Below, piece after piece: positions 52,754 through 61,100 of a stretch of DNA of 64,000 bases (its first letter is position 1; every line of letters starts with the position of its first letter). The notes beneath the pieces were generated by a model. That model saw nothing but the letters and a program-made list of their open reading frames with translations. It made no database searches and was not told the DNA's origin. The stretch spans positions 6,895 through 70,894 of the forward strand of contig NZ_JBGSXS010000138.1 of NCBI RefSeq assembly GCF_041751335.1, read 5' to 3'. Origin of the DNA: Aquiflexum sp041751335 (GTDB lineage: Bacteria > Bacteroidota > Bacteroidia > Cytophagales > Cyclobacteriaceae). Both the position numbers and the translations under genes were made by a program.

Positions 52754-53056
52754 ATGGAAAAAAAGGAAAAACCAATATTCGAAAAAAGGATTTTTTGGGA
52801 TGTGGATTTTGCGAAACTTGACTATGATGCAAAAGCCAATTTCGTGATAGAGCGGGTTTTTGAGCGGGGGGATGTACCCGATATCCGAAATTGCAGAAGG
52901 TACTATGGAGATGAGAAAATTTCGGAAGCATTGCTCAATGCTAAGTTTTTACCCGAAATGACGATGTATTTAGCAGCGGCGGTTATTGATAAACCCATCA
53001 CAGAATTTAGATGCTACAAACTAAGACAGTTGAACCCGGAACTCTTTCCGTATTGA
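52754..53056 (+). CDS. DUF6922-type small protein, likely antitoxin-like partner
   Basis: This is a 100-residue cytoplasmic protein starting MEKKEKPIFEKRIFWDVDFA at ATG 52754; an upstream TTG-initiated form is unlikely. The FWDVDFAKLDYDAKANFVIE and VFERGDVPDIRNCRRYYGDE segments are typical of the DUF6922 family, which usually sits directly upstream of an AbiEii nucleotidyltransferase. The next gene starts 46 bp before this one ends. The context and size suggest an antitoxin or regulatory partner, which is inference. Confidence 0.75.
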   Translation: MEKKEKPIFEKRIFWDVDFAKLDYDAKANFVIERVFERGDVPDIRNCRRYYGDEKISEALLNAKFLPEMTMYLAAAVIDKPITEFRCYKLRQLNPELFPY

Positions 53057-53637
53057 AAATGCTAATGAAAATCCCAGAAATGAAGGATTTTCATTTAGTC
53101 GGAGGAACAGCCTTGTCATTGAAATATGGACATAGAATTTCAGTGGATTTGGATTTATTCAATTGTCAATCTTTTGAAAATTCACTAATTGAAGACTGTC
53201 TGGTAGATTTTTTTGGGGAAGAGTTTAAAGTAAGAAACAGTAACCCGAAAATCGGAATATTTTCATTTATTGAGGAGGTAAAAATAGACCTCATTAAACA
53301 CCCATTCCCCCTAATCAAACCTGTTCAGACTATCGAAGGAATTAGATTCTTTTCCACGGAAGACATTATAGCTATGAAAGTTCAGGCCATCTTGGGTAGA
53401 GGCAAAAAAAAAGATTTTTGGGATATAAGCGAATTGCTCCAGCACTACACAGTTGCTGATTTTATCCAGTTTCACCGAGAGAAGTATCACAGACAAAATC
53501 TGCTGATATCTGTTCCCCAGGCATTGATTTATTTTGGAGATGCAGAAGAAAGTGAGGATCCCGTCAGTCTCAAAGGGCAAACCTGGAATAAGGTCAAGAA
53601 ATCTATTGAAAAAAAAGTAAGGGACTTTTTAGTATAA
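53011..53637 (+). CDS. AbiEii/AbiGii-type nucleotidyltransferase, putative toxin
   Basis: This is a 208-residue nucleotidyltransferase of the AbiEii/AbiGii toxin family. The motif GGTALSLKYGHRISVDLDLF carries the Gly-Gly and the catalytic Asp46 and Asp48; KVQAILGRGKKKDFWDI is the conserved second block. Characterised AbiE systems block phage or cell growth by modifying tRNA. The gene overlaps the DUF6922 gene by 46 bp, which strongly suggests translational coupling as in toxin-antitoxin pairs. The partner is not the usual AbiEi, so this is a variant arrangement. ATG 53011 gives the conserved N-terminus. Confidence 0.83.
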   Translation: MLQTKTVEPGTLSVLKMLMKIPEMKDFHLVGGTALSLKYGHRISVDLDLFNCQSFENSLIEDCLVDFFGEEFKVRNSNPKIGIFSFIEEVKIDLIKHPFPLIKPVQTIEGIRFFSTEDIIAMKVQAILGRGKKKDFWDISELLQHYTVADFIQFHREKYHRQNLLISVPQALIYFGDAEESEDPVSLKGQTWNKVKKSIEKKVRDFLV

Positions 53638-53698
53638 AGATAAATGGTTACCCGCTTCTTTGCCAAAAACCCAATATTCTACTACAAACAGGTCGGAA

Positions 53699-53716
53699 TC
53701 CCGATAGCTATCGGGA
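53699..53716. repeat. Perfect 18-bp palindrome TCCCGATAGCTATCGGGA
   Basis: It is an 18-bp perfect inverted repeat in the 181-bp gap between the AbiEii gene and the SDR gene. A related interrupted copy (CCCGAT-GCA-AATCGGG) occurs near 1558, and CCCGA fragments near 10075. It looks like a dispersed REP-like palindrome. Confidence 0.7.
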
Positions 53717-53818
53717 CGAAGTCGGAAGTCCGATGTACTGGACATTTCAGGTTCCTGGCGAGAATTATATTGAATAACCATTTTACTGGCATCATTGCGT
53801 ACATACATAAAAAAAATC

Positions 53819-54580
53819 ATGAAACTCGATAACCGAACATTTATCATTACCGGTGCCACAAGTGGGATGGGAAAAGCCATTGCCATCGAATTTGCAAAAG
53901 AAGGTGCCAATCTCATTTTGAGCGGAAGAGATCAAGAAAAAGGAAATGCCTTGGTGGCTGAATTGCTAGAAAAGGGGCATATTTCAAAATTTTTACCCGG
54001 TGATGTACGCGAAATCGACTACAACAAAAAACTGGTAGAACTGGCCATAGACACTTTTGACAACCTGGACGGAGTAGTTACCAATGCGGGAATGCTAGGC
54101 CTTTCTCCTGTGACCTCATTGGATCCTGAAATCTGGGACAGGACTTTTCGAACAAATGTGGATTCCGTTTTTTTCTTACTTAAATATGCCCTTCCTGAAA
54201 TGCTCAAGAGATCTTCAGCATCCGTTGTGGTCAATGCGTCCATTGCAGCTTACAAATCCTTCCCCAATCATCCTGCATATTGTGCCTCTAAAGCAGCATT
54301 AGTGGCTTTGTCCAAACAAATGGCCGTGGATTATGGCCCTACAGTGCGTATCAATGCTATTTGTCCTGGACCGGTTGACACACCTTTCATCCATGCCTCC
54401 GCCATAGCATTCCCCGATCCGGTCAAAGCTGTTGAAAATGCCGGCAAGGCCACGCTGCTTAAAAGTCTTGGGACACCTGAGGATATTGCCAAATTGGTTT
54501 TATTCCTAATGTCAGATGACGCTTCTTGGATTACAGGCAGTGCATATACTATTGATGGGGGAATTTTAGCGGGGGGATAG
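53819..54580 (+). CDS. SDR-family oxidoreductase
   Basis: This is a classical short-chain dehydrogenase of 253 residues, from ATG 53819 (MKLDNRTFII); a TTG eight codons earlier is unlikely. The cofactor motif is TGATSGMG (residues 11-18), the structural motif is VTNAGML, the catalytic serine is in VVNASIAAY, and Tyr-Lys is in YCASKAAL. The C-terminal WITGSAYTIDGGILAGG is standard. The substrate is unknown. It is not clearly linked to its neighbours. Confidence 0.92.
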   Translation: MKLDNRTFIITGATSGMGKAIAIEFAKEGANLILSGRDQEKGNALVAELLEKGHISKFLPGDVREIDYNKKLVELAIDTFDNLDGVVTNAGMLGLSPVTSLDPEIWDRTFRTNVDSVFFLLKYALPEMLKRSSASVVVNASIAAYKSFPNHPAYCASKAALVALSKQMAVDYGPTVRINAICPGPVDTPFIHASAIAFPDPVKAVENAGKATLLKSLGTPEDIAKLVLFLMSDDASWITGSAYTIDGGILAGG

Positions 54581-54594
54581 GAACCAAGAATTTG

Positions 54595-55329
54595 TCATAT
54601 CCTTTTGATACTATTCATCAAATTCTCTTTAAACATCCTACTGATCGGAATTACTTTTCTATTGATTTCCAAATGGGAATCACCTACCGCATCCAGTTTT
54701 TTAATATTCACTACGTAGGAACGGTGGACGCGCAAAAAATCTTTACTGACTATTTTTTCACAAAAAGTATTTAATGGACTCACTATTGTGAAATGTTGAT
54801 CCGAGGTGATGATGTTACAATAGTTCCTTTCAGCTTCTATATAAAGTATTTCATCGAGCATGACCTTGATCAGTTTGTTTTGGCTTCTGATAAAAATCCG
54901 ATCTTCCAATGTCTCCACAGTGGATGCACCAATTTTCTTTTCCACATTTTCTTCTGTGATTTTCTCTACCACAAGGGCTATTGTCCTTTCTAGGTTGAGT
55001 TTATTGAAAGGTTTAGTAATAAATGCATAGGGATGGGTTTCTTTTGCTTTTTGAAAAGAATCCTCATCGGAGTTCGCAGTAAGATAAATCAATGGAATAT
55101 CGAAAAATTTTTGGATGGACTTGGCAGTTTCGATTCCGTTGAGTTGCCCTTTCAGATTGATATCCATTAGGATGATATCAGGATGGTTTTCTCTGGCATG
55201 GTTGATGGCATCCTCTCCCCTTGACTCAATCCCGGTGACCTCATAGCCCAATTTGGAAAGCTGCAAAGAAATATTTGCTGCGATGATCATATCATCTTCT
55301 ACTATTAATATCCTTATATTATCGTTCAT
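54595..55329 (-). CDS. LytTR-family response regulator
   Basis: This is a 244-residue two-component regulator. The receiver domain has DD near residues 12-13, phospho-acceptor Asp56 in DIILMDINLKG, and Lys106 in FITKPF. The C-terminal LytTR DNA-binding domain (about residues 140-240) contains DEILYIEAERNYCNI and DFLRVHRSYVVNIKKLD. It is the cognate partner of the histidine kinase gene upstream; the genes overlap by 4 bp. Target sites are not known here. The nearby repeated GGGAC-N16-CGTCC motif should be tested as one possibility. Confidence 0.93.
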   Translation of the reverse strand: MNDNIRILIVEDDMIIAANISLQLSKLGYEVTGIESRGEDAINHARENHPDIILMDINLKGQLNGIETAKSIQKFFDIPLIYLTANSDEDSFQKAKETHPYAFITKPFNKLNLERTIALVVEKITEENVEKKIGASTVETLEDRIFIRSQNKLIKVMLDEILYIEAERNYCNIITSDQHFTIVSPLNTFCEKIVSKDFLRVHRSYVVNIKKLDAVGDSHLEINRKVIPISRMFKENLMNSIKRI

Positions 55330-57269
55330 GCTGCTTTGCCGATTTGAAATTCAAAAAACACTTCTGTTCCTCTACTTTTAACCAAAGTCATATTTCCATC
55401 CAATTGCCTGGTCAATAAATTTATGAGCTGCGTTCCAAATCCAGTTCCTTTGATTCCACTATCCATATCAAAACCTACACCATCATCACTCACTTTCAAA
55501 TGGAGATGTGAATCAGTTTCTGACAGACTGATAGTAACTTTTCCTTTCCTTTTATCTGGAAAGGCATACTTAAGTGAATTTGTAATCAGCTCATTGACAA
55601 TCAAACCTATTGGAATGGCCCTATCCACGTCAAGCTCCAAGGAATCCATGGCACAGTCAAATGTAATCTGTTCGGTGGCATCAAAGGAATCTATGATATA
55701 TCCCCCCAAATTCCGAAAGTATTGCTTCATTTCGATTGAGGTCATATTTTCCCCTTGATAGAGGTTTTGGTGGATCATTCCCATGCTATGTACCCGATTT
55801 TGACTTTCAATCATGATGTCCTGAAGTTCTTGGTTATCAATCTGGGAAGTCTGCAAGGAAAGTAGGCTGGAAATGGTCTCTAGGTTGTTTTTTACCCTAT
55901 GGTGGATTTCTTTCAATAAAAACTCCTTTTCTTTATTCTGTTTTTCAAGAAGCAAACTATATTTCTTCCTTTTAATGAAAACCCTGTAAAGAAAAAAGAG
56001 GAAAAAGATCATCAATCCTGTCAGAATCAGCGTGAAAACCTGTATGGTTGCCTGCTGTTTCAATTTTTCCATTTGCAATGAAATTGTACTTTCCTTTTGG
56101 TTTAATTCCATTTCGGTTTGCATTTGGGCAATTCTTTGATCCGCATCGGAGTTGAAAACACGCTGAGTCAGTTCATGATATTTTTTATAGGCCTTAAAAG
56201 ATTCCTTGATGTTGTTCTTTCCTTCATAAGCCTCACTCAATTCCTGATAGATCAGACCTAAATAATATATGTCTCCAAAATCTTCTGTTGCCGTTCGGAT
56301 ACTTCTCTGTAGGTATGTTATGGCAGTATCAAAATCCCTTTCCTGGTTTTTTAGCTTTCCGAGGGAAAGTAGAGAGCGGACAACCATAAAATCATTCTCC
56401 AACAACTCTGCATATTTCAGCGCTTCCTTTCCTGATTTATAAGCATTTTCATAATCATCTATTTGACAATATAATTCAGTAAGGGCAATATAGGTGTCAC
56501 TAAGATTATTATAGAATCCATATTTTTCACCGATTCTTGCCGATCTTTGAAAGTAAGGCAAAGCTTCTTGATACTTGTCGAGCTCCACCAAATTATTCCC
56601 CAATACGTGAAGTGTAAAATCGAAATCAAGATCTTTTAAGCCCCTATCTTCAAACAATGCTATTGACTTCATGCCATATTCCACTCCTTTTTCAAACTTT
56701 CCCTGTTTCCAAAACAGATTGCTCATATCCGAATATGCCATGGCTTGAGCTTTTGTATCCTGATATTTTTCTCCCAATTGTAAAGTTTTGGTCGCATATT
56801 CAAAAGCTTTGCTCAAATCCCCTCTTCGCTCATAAACATAACCTAAATTTGTCAGAAGTAGCCATGTTTCGGATTCCGGTATTTTTTCCAAGGCACTTCT
56901 CAGGACAATTTCTGCATAATCCAATTCTTCTAACCTTAATAAGATGGCACCCTGGGAGACCTGCATTCTTCCTTCCCAAATGTCATTGTTTGCCTCTCTG
57001 ACCTCCTCCAAACCCCGATTGATGATTTCCAATGATTTAAGAAGGTTTCTGGTATGATAATAATATCCAAGGTCATTGATGACCAAAAAACGCAAATCTT
57101 CCTGATGAATGATTTCCAAAGCTTTTTCCAAATTATCTAAGTAATCTGCCTCAAACTCATCTGTATCCACAAAAATCCTTGAATAATTAAATTCACCATC
57201 TATGTTTACAATTTGGGCGGGAAGGTAAAAGTGGATGAAAAATAAGAAAAGCATTAAATACTTCGTCAT
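55326..57269 (-). CDS. TPR sensor histidine kinase (HisKA_2 type)
   Basis: This is a protein of about 647 residues from ATG 57269 (MTKYLMLFLFFIHFYLPAQ; an upstream TTG is unlikely). A signal sequence is followed by about ten tetratricopeptide repeats (residues about 30-400), one membrane helix (FTLILTGLMIFFLFFLYRVF), and a cytoplasmic HisKA_2 domain with phospho-histidine in KEIHHRVKNNLETISSLLSL. A HATPase_c domain follows, with IGLIVNELITNSLKYAF and DDGVGFDMDSGIKGTGFGTQ. It phosphorylates the LytTR regulator. Such periplasmic TPR kinases are common in Bacteroidetes, but the signal is unknown. Confidence 0.92.
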   Translation of the reverse strand: MTKYLMLFLFFIHFYLPAQIVNIDGEFNYSRIFVDTDEFEADYLDNLEKALEIIHQEDLRFLVINDLGYYYHTRNLLKSLEIINRGLEEVREANNDIWEGRMQVSQGAILLRLEELDYAEIVLRSALEKIPESETWLLLTNLGYVYERRGDLSKAFEYATKTLQLGEKYQDTKAQAMAYSDMSNLFWKQGKFEKGVEYGMKSIALFEDRGLKDLDFDFTLHVLGNNLVELDKYQEALPYFQRSARIGEKYGFYNNLSDTYIALTELYCQIDDYENAYKSGKEALKYAELLENDFMVVRSLLSLGKLKNQERDFDTAITYLQRSIRTATEDFGDIYYLGLIYQELSEAYEGKNNIKESFKAYKKYHELTQRVFNSDADQRIAQMQTEMELNQKESTISLQMEKLKQQATIQVFTLILTGLMIFFLFFLYRVFIKRKKYSLLLEKQNKEKEFLLKEIHHRVKNNLETISSLLSLQTSQIDNQELQDIMIESQNRVHSMGMIHQNLYQGENMTSIEMKQYFRNLGGYIIDSFDATEQITFDCAMDSLELDVDRAIPIGLIVNELITNSLKYAFPDKRKGKVTISLSETDSHLHLKVSDDGVGFDMDSGIKGTGFGTQLINLLTRQLDGNMTLVKSRGTEVFFEFQIGKAA

Positions 57270-57348
57270 ACGGTAAATATAAAATAAAAAGCCTTTGAAA
57301 ATCAATTATTTGCATCTTAAAATATTTCTCGGAAAGAAAATAGCCTTG

Positions 57349-57378
57349 TTGGGACAATTTTGGGGTCGGTTCGTCCTA
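57349..57378 (+). promoter_or_regulatory. GGGAC-N16-CGTCC motif, copy 1
   Basis: TTGGGAC (GGGAC at 57351-57355) and CGTCC (57372-57376) are 16 bp apart, preceded by GGAAAGAAAATAGCC. It matches two further copies at 59788 and 63595 in half-site sequence and spacing. It lies about 75 bp before the ATG of the secreted protein gene and in the divergent region of the sensor kinase gene. It resembles an ECF-type sigma promoter or a dimeric operator. Confidence 0.5.
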
Positions 57379-57452
57379 ACCTCTTCGAGAAGTTTATGGA
57401 AAAAATTGACATTGTTTCAGAAATTTCAAAAACAACCTAATTCAAGATTTGT

Positions 57453-58220
57453 ATGAAAAGATTAATAAATTATTTAGGCCTCTGTGCATTAGGATTAGTC
57501 CTGAGTTGGACTATATCCTCTCCTCTGAAAGCCCAAACGGAGCCACAGGGCCATTTGATGTCAGTCACGGAATTTACTGTAAAGCCTGGCCATGAGATGC
57601 AGTTTAGGGAAGGCATCAAAGCCTGGAAGGCCTGTTACCTTGAAAATAAAGGAGAATGGACCTGGAGGCTTTGGAATAGACAGCAAGGCGAAGGTAACGT
57701 CTATGTCCTAGCATCCGATATGGCCAACTGGGCTGAAATGGATAAAACTGATGAGAAGGGAAAAAATTGTCAAATGCTTGCCATGAACATGATCAATCCC
57801 CATGTCGAAAAAGCCACAAACCATATTACCCGAATTCAACCGGAAATCAGTAATAACAACCCTTTGGAAGGAGAAATCATCCGAGTTGGATTTTATAAAC
57901 TGAATACTGTTCATGGTTATAAAATGATGGAAGTGGTAAAAGAGGTCGAAGCTATCCGTAAAAAAGCGGGTATAAGCATCCCTGGATATTGGTATAGCTG
58001 GGTAACAGCAGATCCCGAAAGTCCCGATTATCATGTAGTAACAGGCTACAAAGATTTTGCAGCTATGGATATTGTCCAAGAAGGTGTATGGCAAACAGTT
58101 GAAAAAACCGCTGGAAAAGCCAAAAGGGATGAACTTCAGGCAGCTTTTCGCTCATCCCTTGAAAGTTCATGGACCTACATCTACAAGTTGGACAAAGACC
58201 TCAGCAGGCCAAGTAAGTAA
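57453..58220 (+). CDS. Secreted protein with tandem ABM-like ferredoxin-fold domains
   Basis: This is a 255-residue secreted protein with a signal peptide (LGLCALGLVLSWTISSPLKAQ). The mature part seems to be two similar domains of about 110 residues: the first begins HLMSVTEFTVKPGHEMQFREG, the second EIIRVGFYKLNTVHGYKMME. Both have the pattern of antibiotic-biosynthesis-monooxygenase-like dimeric alpha/beta barrels. It has no catalytic motif that I recognise. The gene is divergent from the LytTR two-component system and is preceded by the GGGAC/CGTCC motif; a terminator hairpin follows. Confidence 0.6.
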   Translation: MKRLINYLGLCALGLVLSWTISSPLKAQTEPQGHLMSVTEFTVKPGHEMQFREGIKAWKACYLENKGEWTWRLWNRQQGEGNVYVLASDMANWAEMDKTDEKGKNCQMLAMNMINPHVEKATNHITRIQPEISNNNPLEGEIIRVGFYKLNTVHGYKMMEVVKEVEAIRKKAGISIPGYWYSWVTADPESPDYHVVTGYKDFAAMDIVQEGVWQTVEKTAGKAKRDELQAAFRSSLESSWTYIYKLDKDLSRPSK

Positions 58221-58279
58221 TTAAAAACATTGAATAACCCTTATTGAATGAATAAAGATAATGTTAGTTGATAAAAATT

Positions 58280-58326
58280 GGGCGGCGGCAATTAGGGTAA
58301 ACTTTTTGCCAATGCCCGATTTTTTT
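58280..58326 (+). terminator. Terminator after the secreted ABM-like gene
   Basis: GGGC(GGC)GGCAA pairs with TTGCC(AAT)GCCC with a small internal loop, closing at 58280-58283/58314-58317, followed by GATTTTTTT. It ends the 57453-58220 unit before the DUF418 gene. Confidence 0.65.
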
Positions 58327-58350
58327 ATTTAAATAAATTAGACGAAAATT

Positions 58351-59700
58351 ATGACAGTTCAAGTTGTCCCCTCCAGTCTTAAACCCATTCAGGCGACAGA
58401 CAGAATCGCTTCTCTAGACATTATGCGGGGGATAGTCCTTTGCGGAATATTGATCATGAACATCAATGGATTTGGCTTGGCATTTGGGTACAATAACCCT
58501 TCCATATTAGGCGGAGATAAGGGATTGAACCTTTACACCTGGATGGCGACGAATCTACTATTTGAGGGAACGATGCGGGCATTGTTTTCTTTACTTTTTG
58601 GAGTCGGCATGTTTATTTTTTTGGATAGGATAGTGAAAAAAGGTGCTGGGATCAATGCTGCTGATATTTATTTTCGCCGGATAACCTGGCTACTGGTTTT
58701 TGGATTAATCCATGGGTATTTACTCTTGTGGGTTGGCGAGATTCTTTACAACTATGCGCTGATGGGATTTTTGGTCTATTCTTTCCGGCAAATGGTCCCA
58801 AAGAAACTGATTATCACAGGACTTTTGCTTTTCTGTATCGGAACCGGGTGGAATTATTATGAATACCAAAAAGATAAAGAATGGTTTTCCAAAGTTCAGC
58901 AAGCGGAGGTTTCAATTGCTTCCAGCCAAGAATTGACAAATGAATTGAAGTCAGCAAAAGATTCCTGGGAAAAACGGGAGGCTAAAAACTCACCTGAAGC
59001 TACTGAAAAGTTTATTGAAGAAATGCAAAAAGGATATTTTTCAGTTGTCAAACACCTTGGACCCATCATGTATGATTTTAATGTCACCGACCCCTACAGG
59101 GGAGACCTTTGGGATGTATTGAGCATGATGTTAATTGGGATAGCATTGTTTAAATGGGGATTGCTTTCAGGTGAAAAACCTGCATCTAAATATTGGCTTA
59201 TGGTGGGCATTGGGTATCCAATTGGGATTGCGATCAACTACTATGAGATGCAGCTGATTTTGGATGCTGAATTTTCCACGCTTTCATTTAGTCAGTCTAA
59301 TATTACCTATTACTGGGGGAGATTTTTTGTGGCGATGGCACACGTTGGTTTGATCATGCTGTTTTGCAAATCTCCTTTATTTGCCTGGTTGAAAACATCC
59401 CTTGCCGCAGTGGGCAAAATGGCACTTACCAATTACATGATGCACTCGGTGATCTGCATGTTTATTTTCACCGGAGTAGGCTTTGGTCTCTTTGGTCAAT
59501 TGGAGCGTTTTGAACTGTTGTATGTGGTTTTCTCCATCTGGATTGTCCAGTTGATTGTGAGCCCGATTTGGTTACGGTATTATCATTTTGGCCCTATGGA
59601 GTGGGTGTGGAGAAGTTTGAGTTATCGACAAAAGCCACCGTTTAGGAAAGAGAATAATTCAGGTCATCCTCTTGGGAGAATGAAGGTTATACATGATTAA
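58351..59700 (+). CDS. DUF418 domain multi-pass membrane protein
   Basis: This is a 449-residue integral membrane protein of the DUF418/YeiB family. The N-terminal LDIMRGIVLCGILIMNINGF and LFSLLFGVGMFIFLDRIVKK blocks are characteristic. About eight to ten membrane helices follow, interrupted by a loop of about 110 residues (near 190-290) rich in Lys and Glu. The C-terminal DUF418 part contains GKMALTNYMMHSVICMFIF and a conserved PLRWVWRSL-like end (GPMEWVWRSLSY). Members are suspected acyltransferase-like or transport proteins; the function is unknown. It starts at ATG 58351. Confidence 0.85.
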   Translation: MTVQVVPSSLKPIQATDRIASLDIMRGIVLCGILIMNINGFGLAFGYNNPSILGGDKGLNLYTWMATNLLFEGTMRALFSLLFGVGMFIFLDRIVKKGAGINAADIYFRRITWLLVFGLIHGYLLLWVGEILYNYALMGFLVYSFRQMVPKKLIITGLLLFCIGTGWNYYEYQKDKEWFSKVQQAEVSIASSQELTNELKSAKDSWEKREAKNSPEATEKFIEEMQKGYFSVVKHLGPIMYDFNVTDPYRGDLWDVLSMMLIGIALFKWGLLSGEKPASKYWLMVGIGYPIGIAINYYEMQLILDAEFSTLSFSQSNITYYWGRFFVAMAHVGLIMLFCKSPLFAWLKTSLAAVGKMALTNYMMHSVICMFIFTGVGFGLFGQLERFELLYVVFSIWIVQLIVSPIWLRYYHFGPMEWVWRSLSYRQKPPFRKENNSGHPLGRMKVIHD

Positions 59701-59769
59701 ACCCCTCCAAAAAAACAATCCAAATCAGTTCGAATTTTGAATCAACCATAATTTCCCATTTTCATTGGG

Positions 59770-59815
59770 GAAATAAATGCATGCATTGGGACAGTATATA
59801 TACCGCTTCGTCCTT
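59770..59815 (+). promoter_or_regulatory. GGGAC-N16-CGTCC motif, copy 2
   Basis: GGGAC at 59788-59792 and CGTCC at 59809-59813 lie in a block beginning GGAAATAAATGCATGCATT. This block is closely matched by copy 3 (GGAAAATAAATCCATGCATT), and similarity continues past CGTCC for about 45 bp (TTGAT..TTTC.ATTAAAA). It is upstream of the DUF4440 lipoprotein gene. Confidence 0.55.
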
Positions 59816-60042
59816 GATGCTTTTCTATTAAAAGGAATAAAAATTAACTTCTGTAATTATAAAAAAATCATACTAGGTCAAACAAAGAATTTTTATCCAA
59901 AACTGGCAAAATGATACACATAACACATTAAGAGCTTGACACACAACTAGGGCTATTAGTGATCTTCCGATCTATAGACCCACATCTGAGGGAATGGAAG
60001 CGATAATGGCAGGACAATAATAGTTTAAGAAAAAAGGGGAAA

Positions 60043-60065
60043 GCCGAAAACCGCCTAGAGTAGGC
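60043..60065 (+). promoter_or_regulatory. Shared 5' leader element, copy A
   Basis: GCCGAAAACC...GAGTAGGC, with a perfect GCCTA-GAG-TAGGC hairpin inside, ends 17 bp before the DUF4440 ATG. A close match precedes the gene at 60758 at 60714-60736. The shared block continues as an AAAAACAATG start region in both genes. Confidence 0.5.
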
Positions 60066-60082
60066 ATTAAACAACAAAAACA

Positions 60083-60604
60083 ATGAACAAAAAAAACTAT
60101 TTCCGCATTGCAACAGCATGTATCACTCTTTCTCTATTCAGTGTTGCCTGCACACCCGCTCCCAAAGAAGCGACTGCACCCGAAGTAATGACTGTACCAG
60201 TAGCCCCAGCACCGGATATGGCTGCCATCAAAGCTGAAATCCAAGCCTTGGAAAATGCTTGGGCTGCTGCTGATAATGCCGGTGATGTCGCAGCCTTGCT
60301 AGCCCTCTATGCTGACGACGCCGTGAGTATGGGTGGAGATACGCCTATGACTGTTGGCAAAGCAGCCATTCAAAAGGAGATTGAAGCAAGTATGGCTTCC
60401 AGACCTGCAGGGTCTACTGTCAAATATGAAGTTTTGGATGTTTTTGGTAACGAAAACACAGTTACTGAAGTAGGAAAAACCACTAGAATGGATGCTTCCG
60501 GAAAAGTCATTTCTACAGGTAAGTATATGGCTATCTGGGAAAAACGTGATGGCAAATATCTCTGTGTAAGGGATATCGGCAATAACGACTCAAAGGAAAA
60601 TTAG
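60083..60604 (+). CDS. DUF4440 (SnoaL-like NTF2 fold) lipoprotein
   Basis: This is a 173-residue lipoprotein (lipobox LFSVACTP, Cys23) with a Pro/Ala-rich linker. The NTF2-like domain of the DUF4440 family spans about residues 50-170. The segment ENAWAAADNAGDVAALLALYADDAV is the family signature. Family members often act as ketosteroid-isomerase-fold binding proteins. No catalytic residues can be assigned. It shares a 5' leader element with the next gene, suggesting co-regulation. Confidence 0.82.
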   Translation: MNKKNYFRIATACITLSLFSVACTPAPKEATAPEVMTVPVAPAPDMAAIKAEIQALENAWAAADNAGDVAALLALYADDAVSMGGDTPMTVGKAAIQKEIEASMASRPAGSTVKYEVLDVFGNENTVTEVGKTTRMDASGKVISTGKYMAIWEKRDGKYLCVRDIGNNDSKEN

Positions 60605-60634
60605 TCTCTTTCAGTCAATTCTATCATTTAGAAA

Positions 60635-60665
60635 ACTGGGGGGCTTTTCGAAATGTTCCCCCAGT
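60635..60665 (+). terminator. GC-rich hairpin after the DUF4440 gene
   Basis: ACTGGGGG (60635-60642) pairs with CCCCCAGT (60658-60665) across 15 nt, 30 bp past the stop. The downstream tract is only weakly U-rich, so termination efficiency is uncertain. Confidence 0.55.
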
Positions 60666-60713
60666 CTTCCATTCTCAGTGAAAAATCTTAAAAGAATAGA
60701 ATGAAACAGGCAG

Positions 60714-60736
60714 GCCGAAAACTGTGAAGAGTAGGC
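60714..60736 (+). promoter_or_regulatory. Shared 5' leader element, copy B
   Basis: GCCGAAAACTG...GAGTAGGC matches copy A at 60043, again about 20 bp before a start codon. The inner GCCTA half is changed to GTGAA, so the outer GCC/GGC pairing rather than the inner hairpin is what both copies keep. Confidence 0.5.
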
Positions 60737-60757
60737 AAAATTTTAAATAAAAAAACA

Positions 60758-61024
60758 ATGGCAACATATGTATTTCGTCACAAAGTAGGTGATATCGATG
60801 CTTGGCTAAAAGGCCATGAGGACCGGGTAAGATTATTCGCACCTGCATCCAATGGATTCAGAACTTTTCAGGATGCTGATGATCCCAAGTCCATATTGTT
60901 AGTAGTGGATAGCGATGATATCGAGAAATTAGGTGCAATTATCAATGACCCTAAAATCCAGCATATCAAAGATACCCATACGGTACTGGAACCCATTACC
61001 ATGTCCCTAGAAGTAAAATTGTAA
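60758..61024 (+). CDS. Small ABM-like protein of unknown function
   Basis: This is an 88-residue cytoplasmic protein (MATYVFRHKVGDIDAWLKGH) with the alternating beta-alpha-beta pattern of a dimeric ferredoxin-like alpha/beta barrel, resembling small monooxygenase-type or EthD-like proteins; no active-site motif is obvious. It lies in the same region as the two-domain secreted ABM-like protein at 57453 and shares its leader element with the DUF4440 gene. Function unknown. Confidence 0.6.
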   Translation: MATYVFRHKVGDIDAWLKGHEDRVRLFAPASNGFRTFQDADDPKSILLVVDSDDIEKLGAIINDPKIQHIKDTHTVLEPITMSLEVKL

Positions 61025-61100
61025 GTGGCATCAAGGGTGGTGTACGTTAGTCCAAACGAGCATTACCCTTAATTATTCGAACAAATCAATTTGGTCAACC

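Larger units (their letters stand above)
59701..60082. other. 382-bp regulatory gap with conserved motif and 5' leader element
   Basis: It carries copy 2 of the GGGAC-N16-CGTCC motif (described separately) and, at 60043-60065, the GCC-GAAAACC...TAGGC leader element shared with the gene at 60758. The remaining sequence is AT-rich with no coding potential. A start at the motif would give a leader of about 260 nt. Confidence 0.5.

Noticed and set aside
57453..58220. Secreted protein as a true antibiotic-biosynthesis monooxygenase
   Set aside because: Only the alpha/beta barrel pattern is visible; no catalytic residues could be identified.
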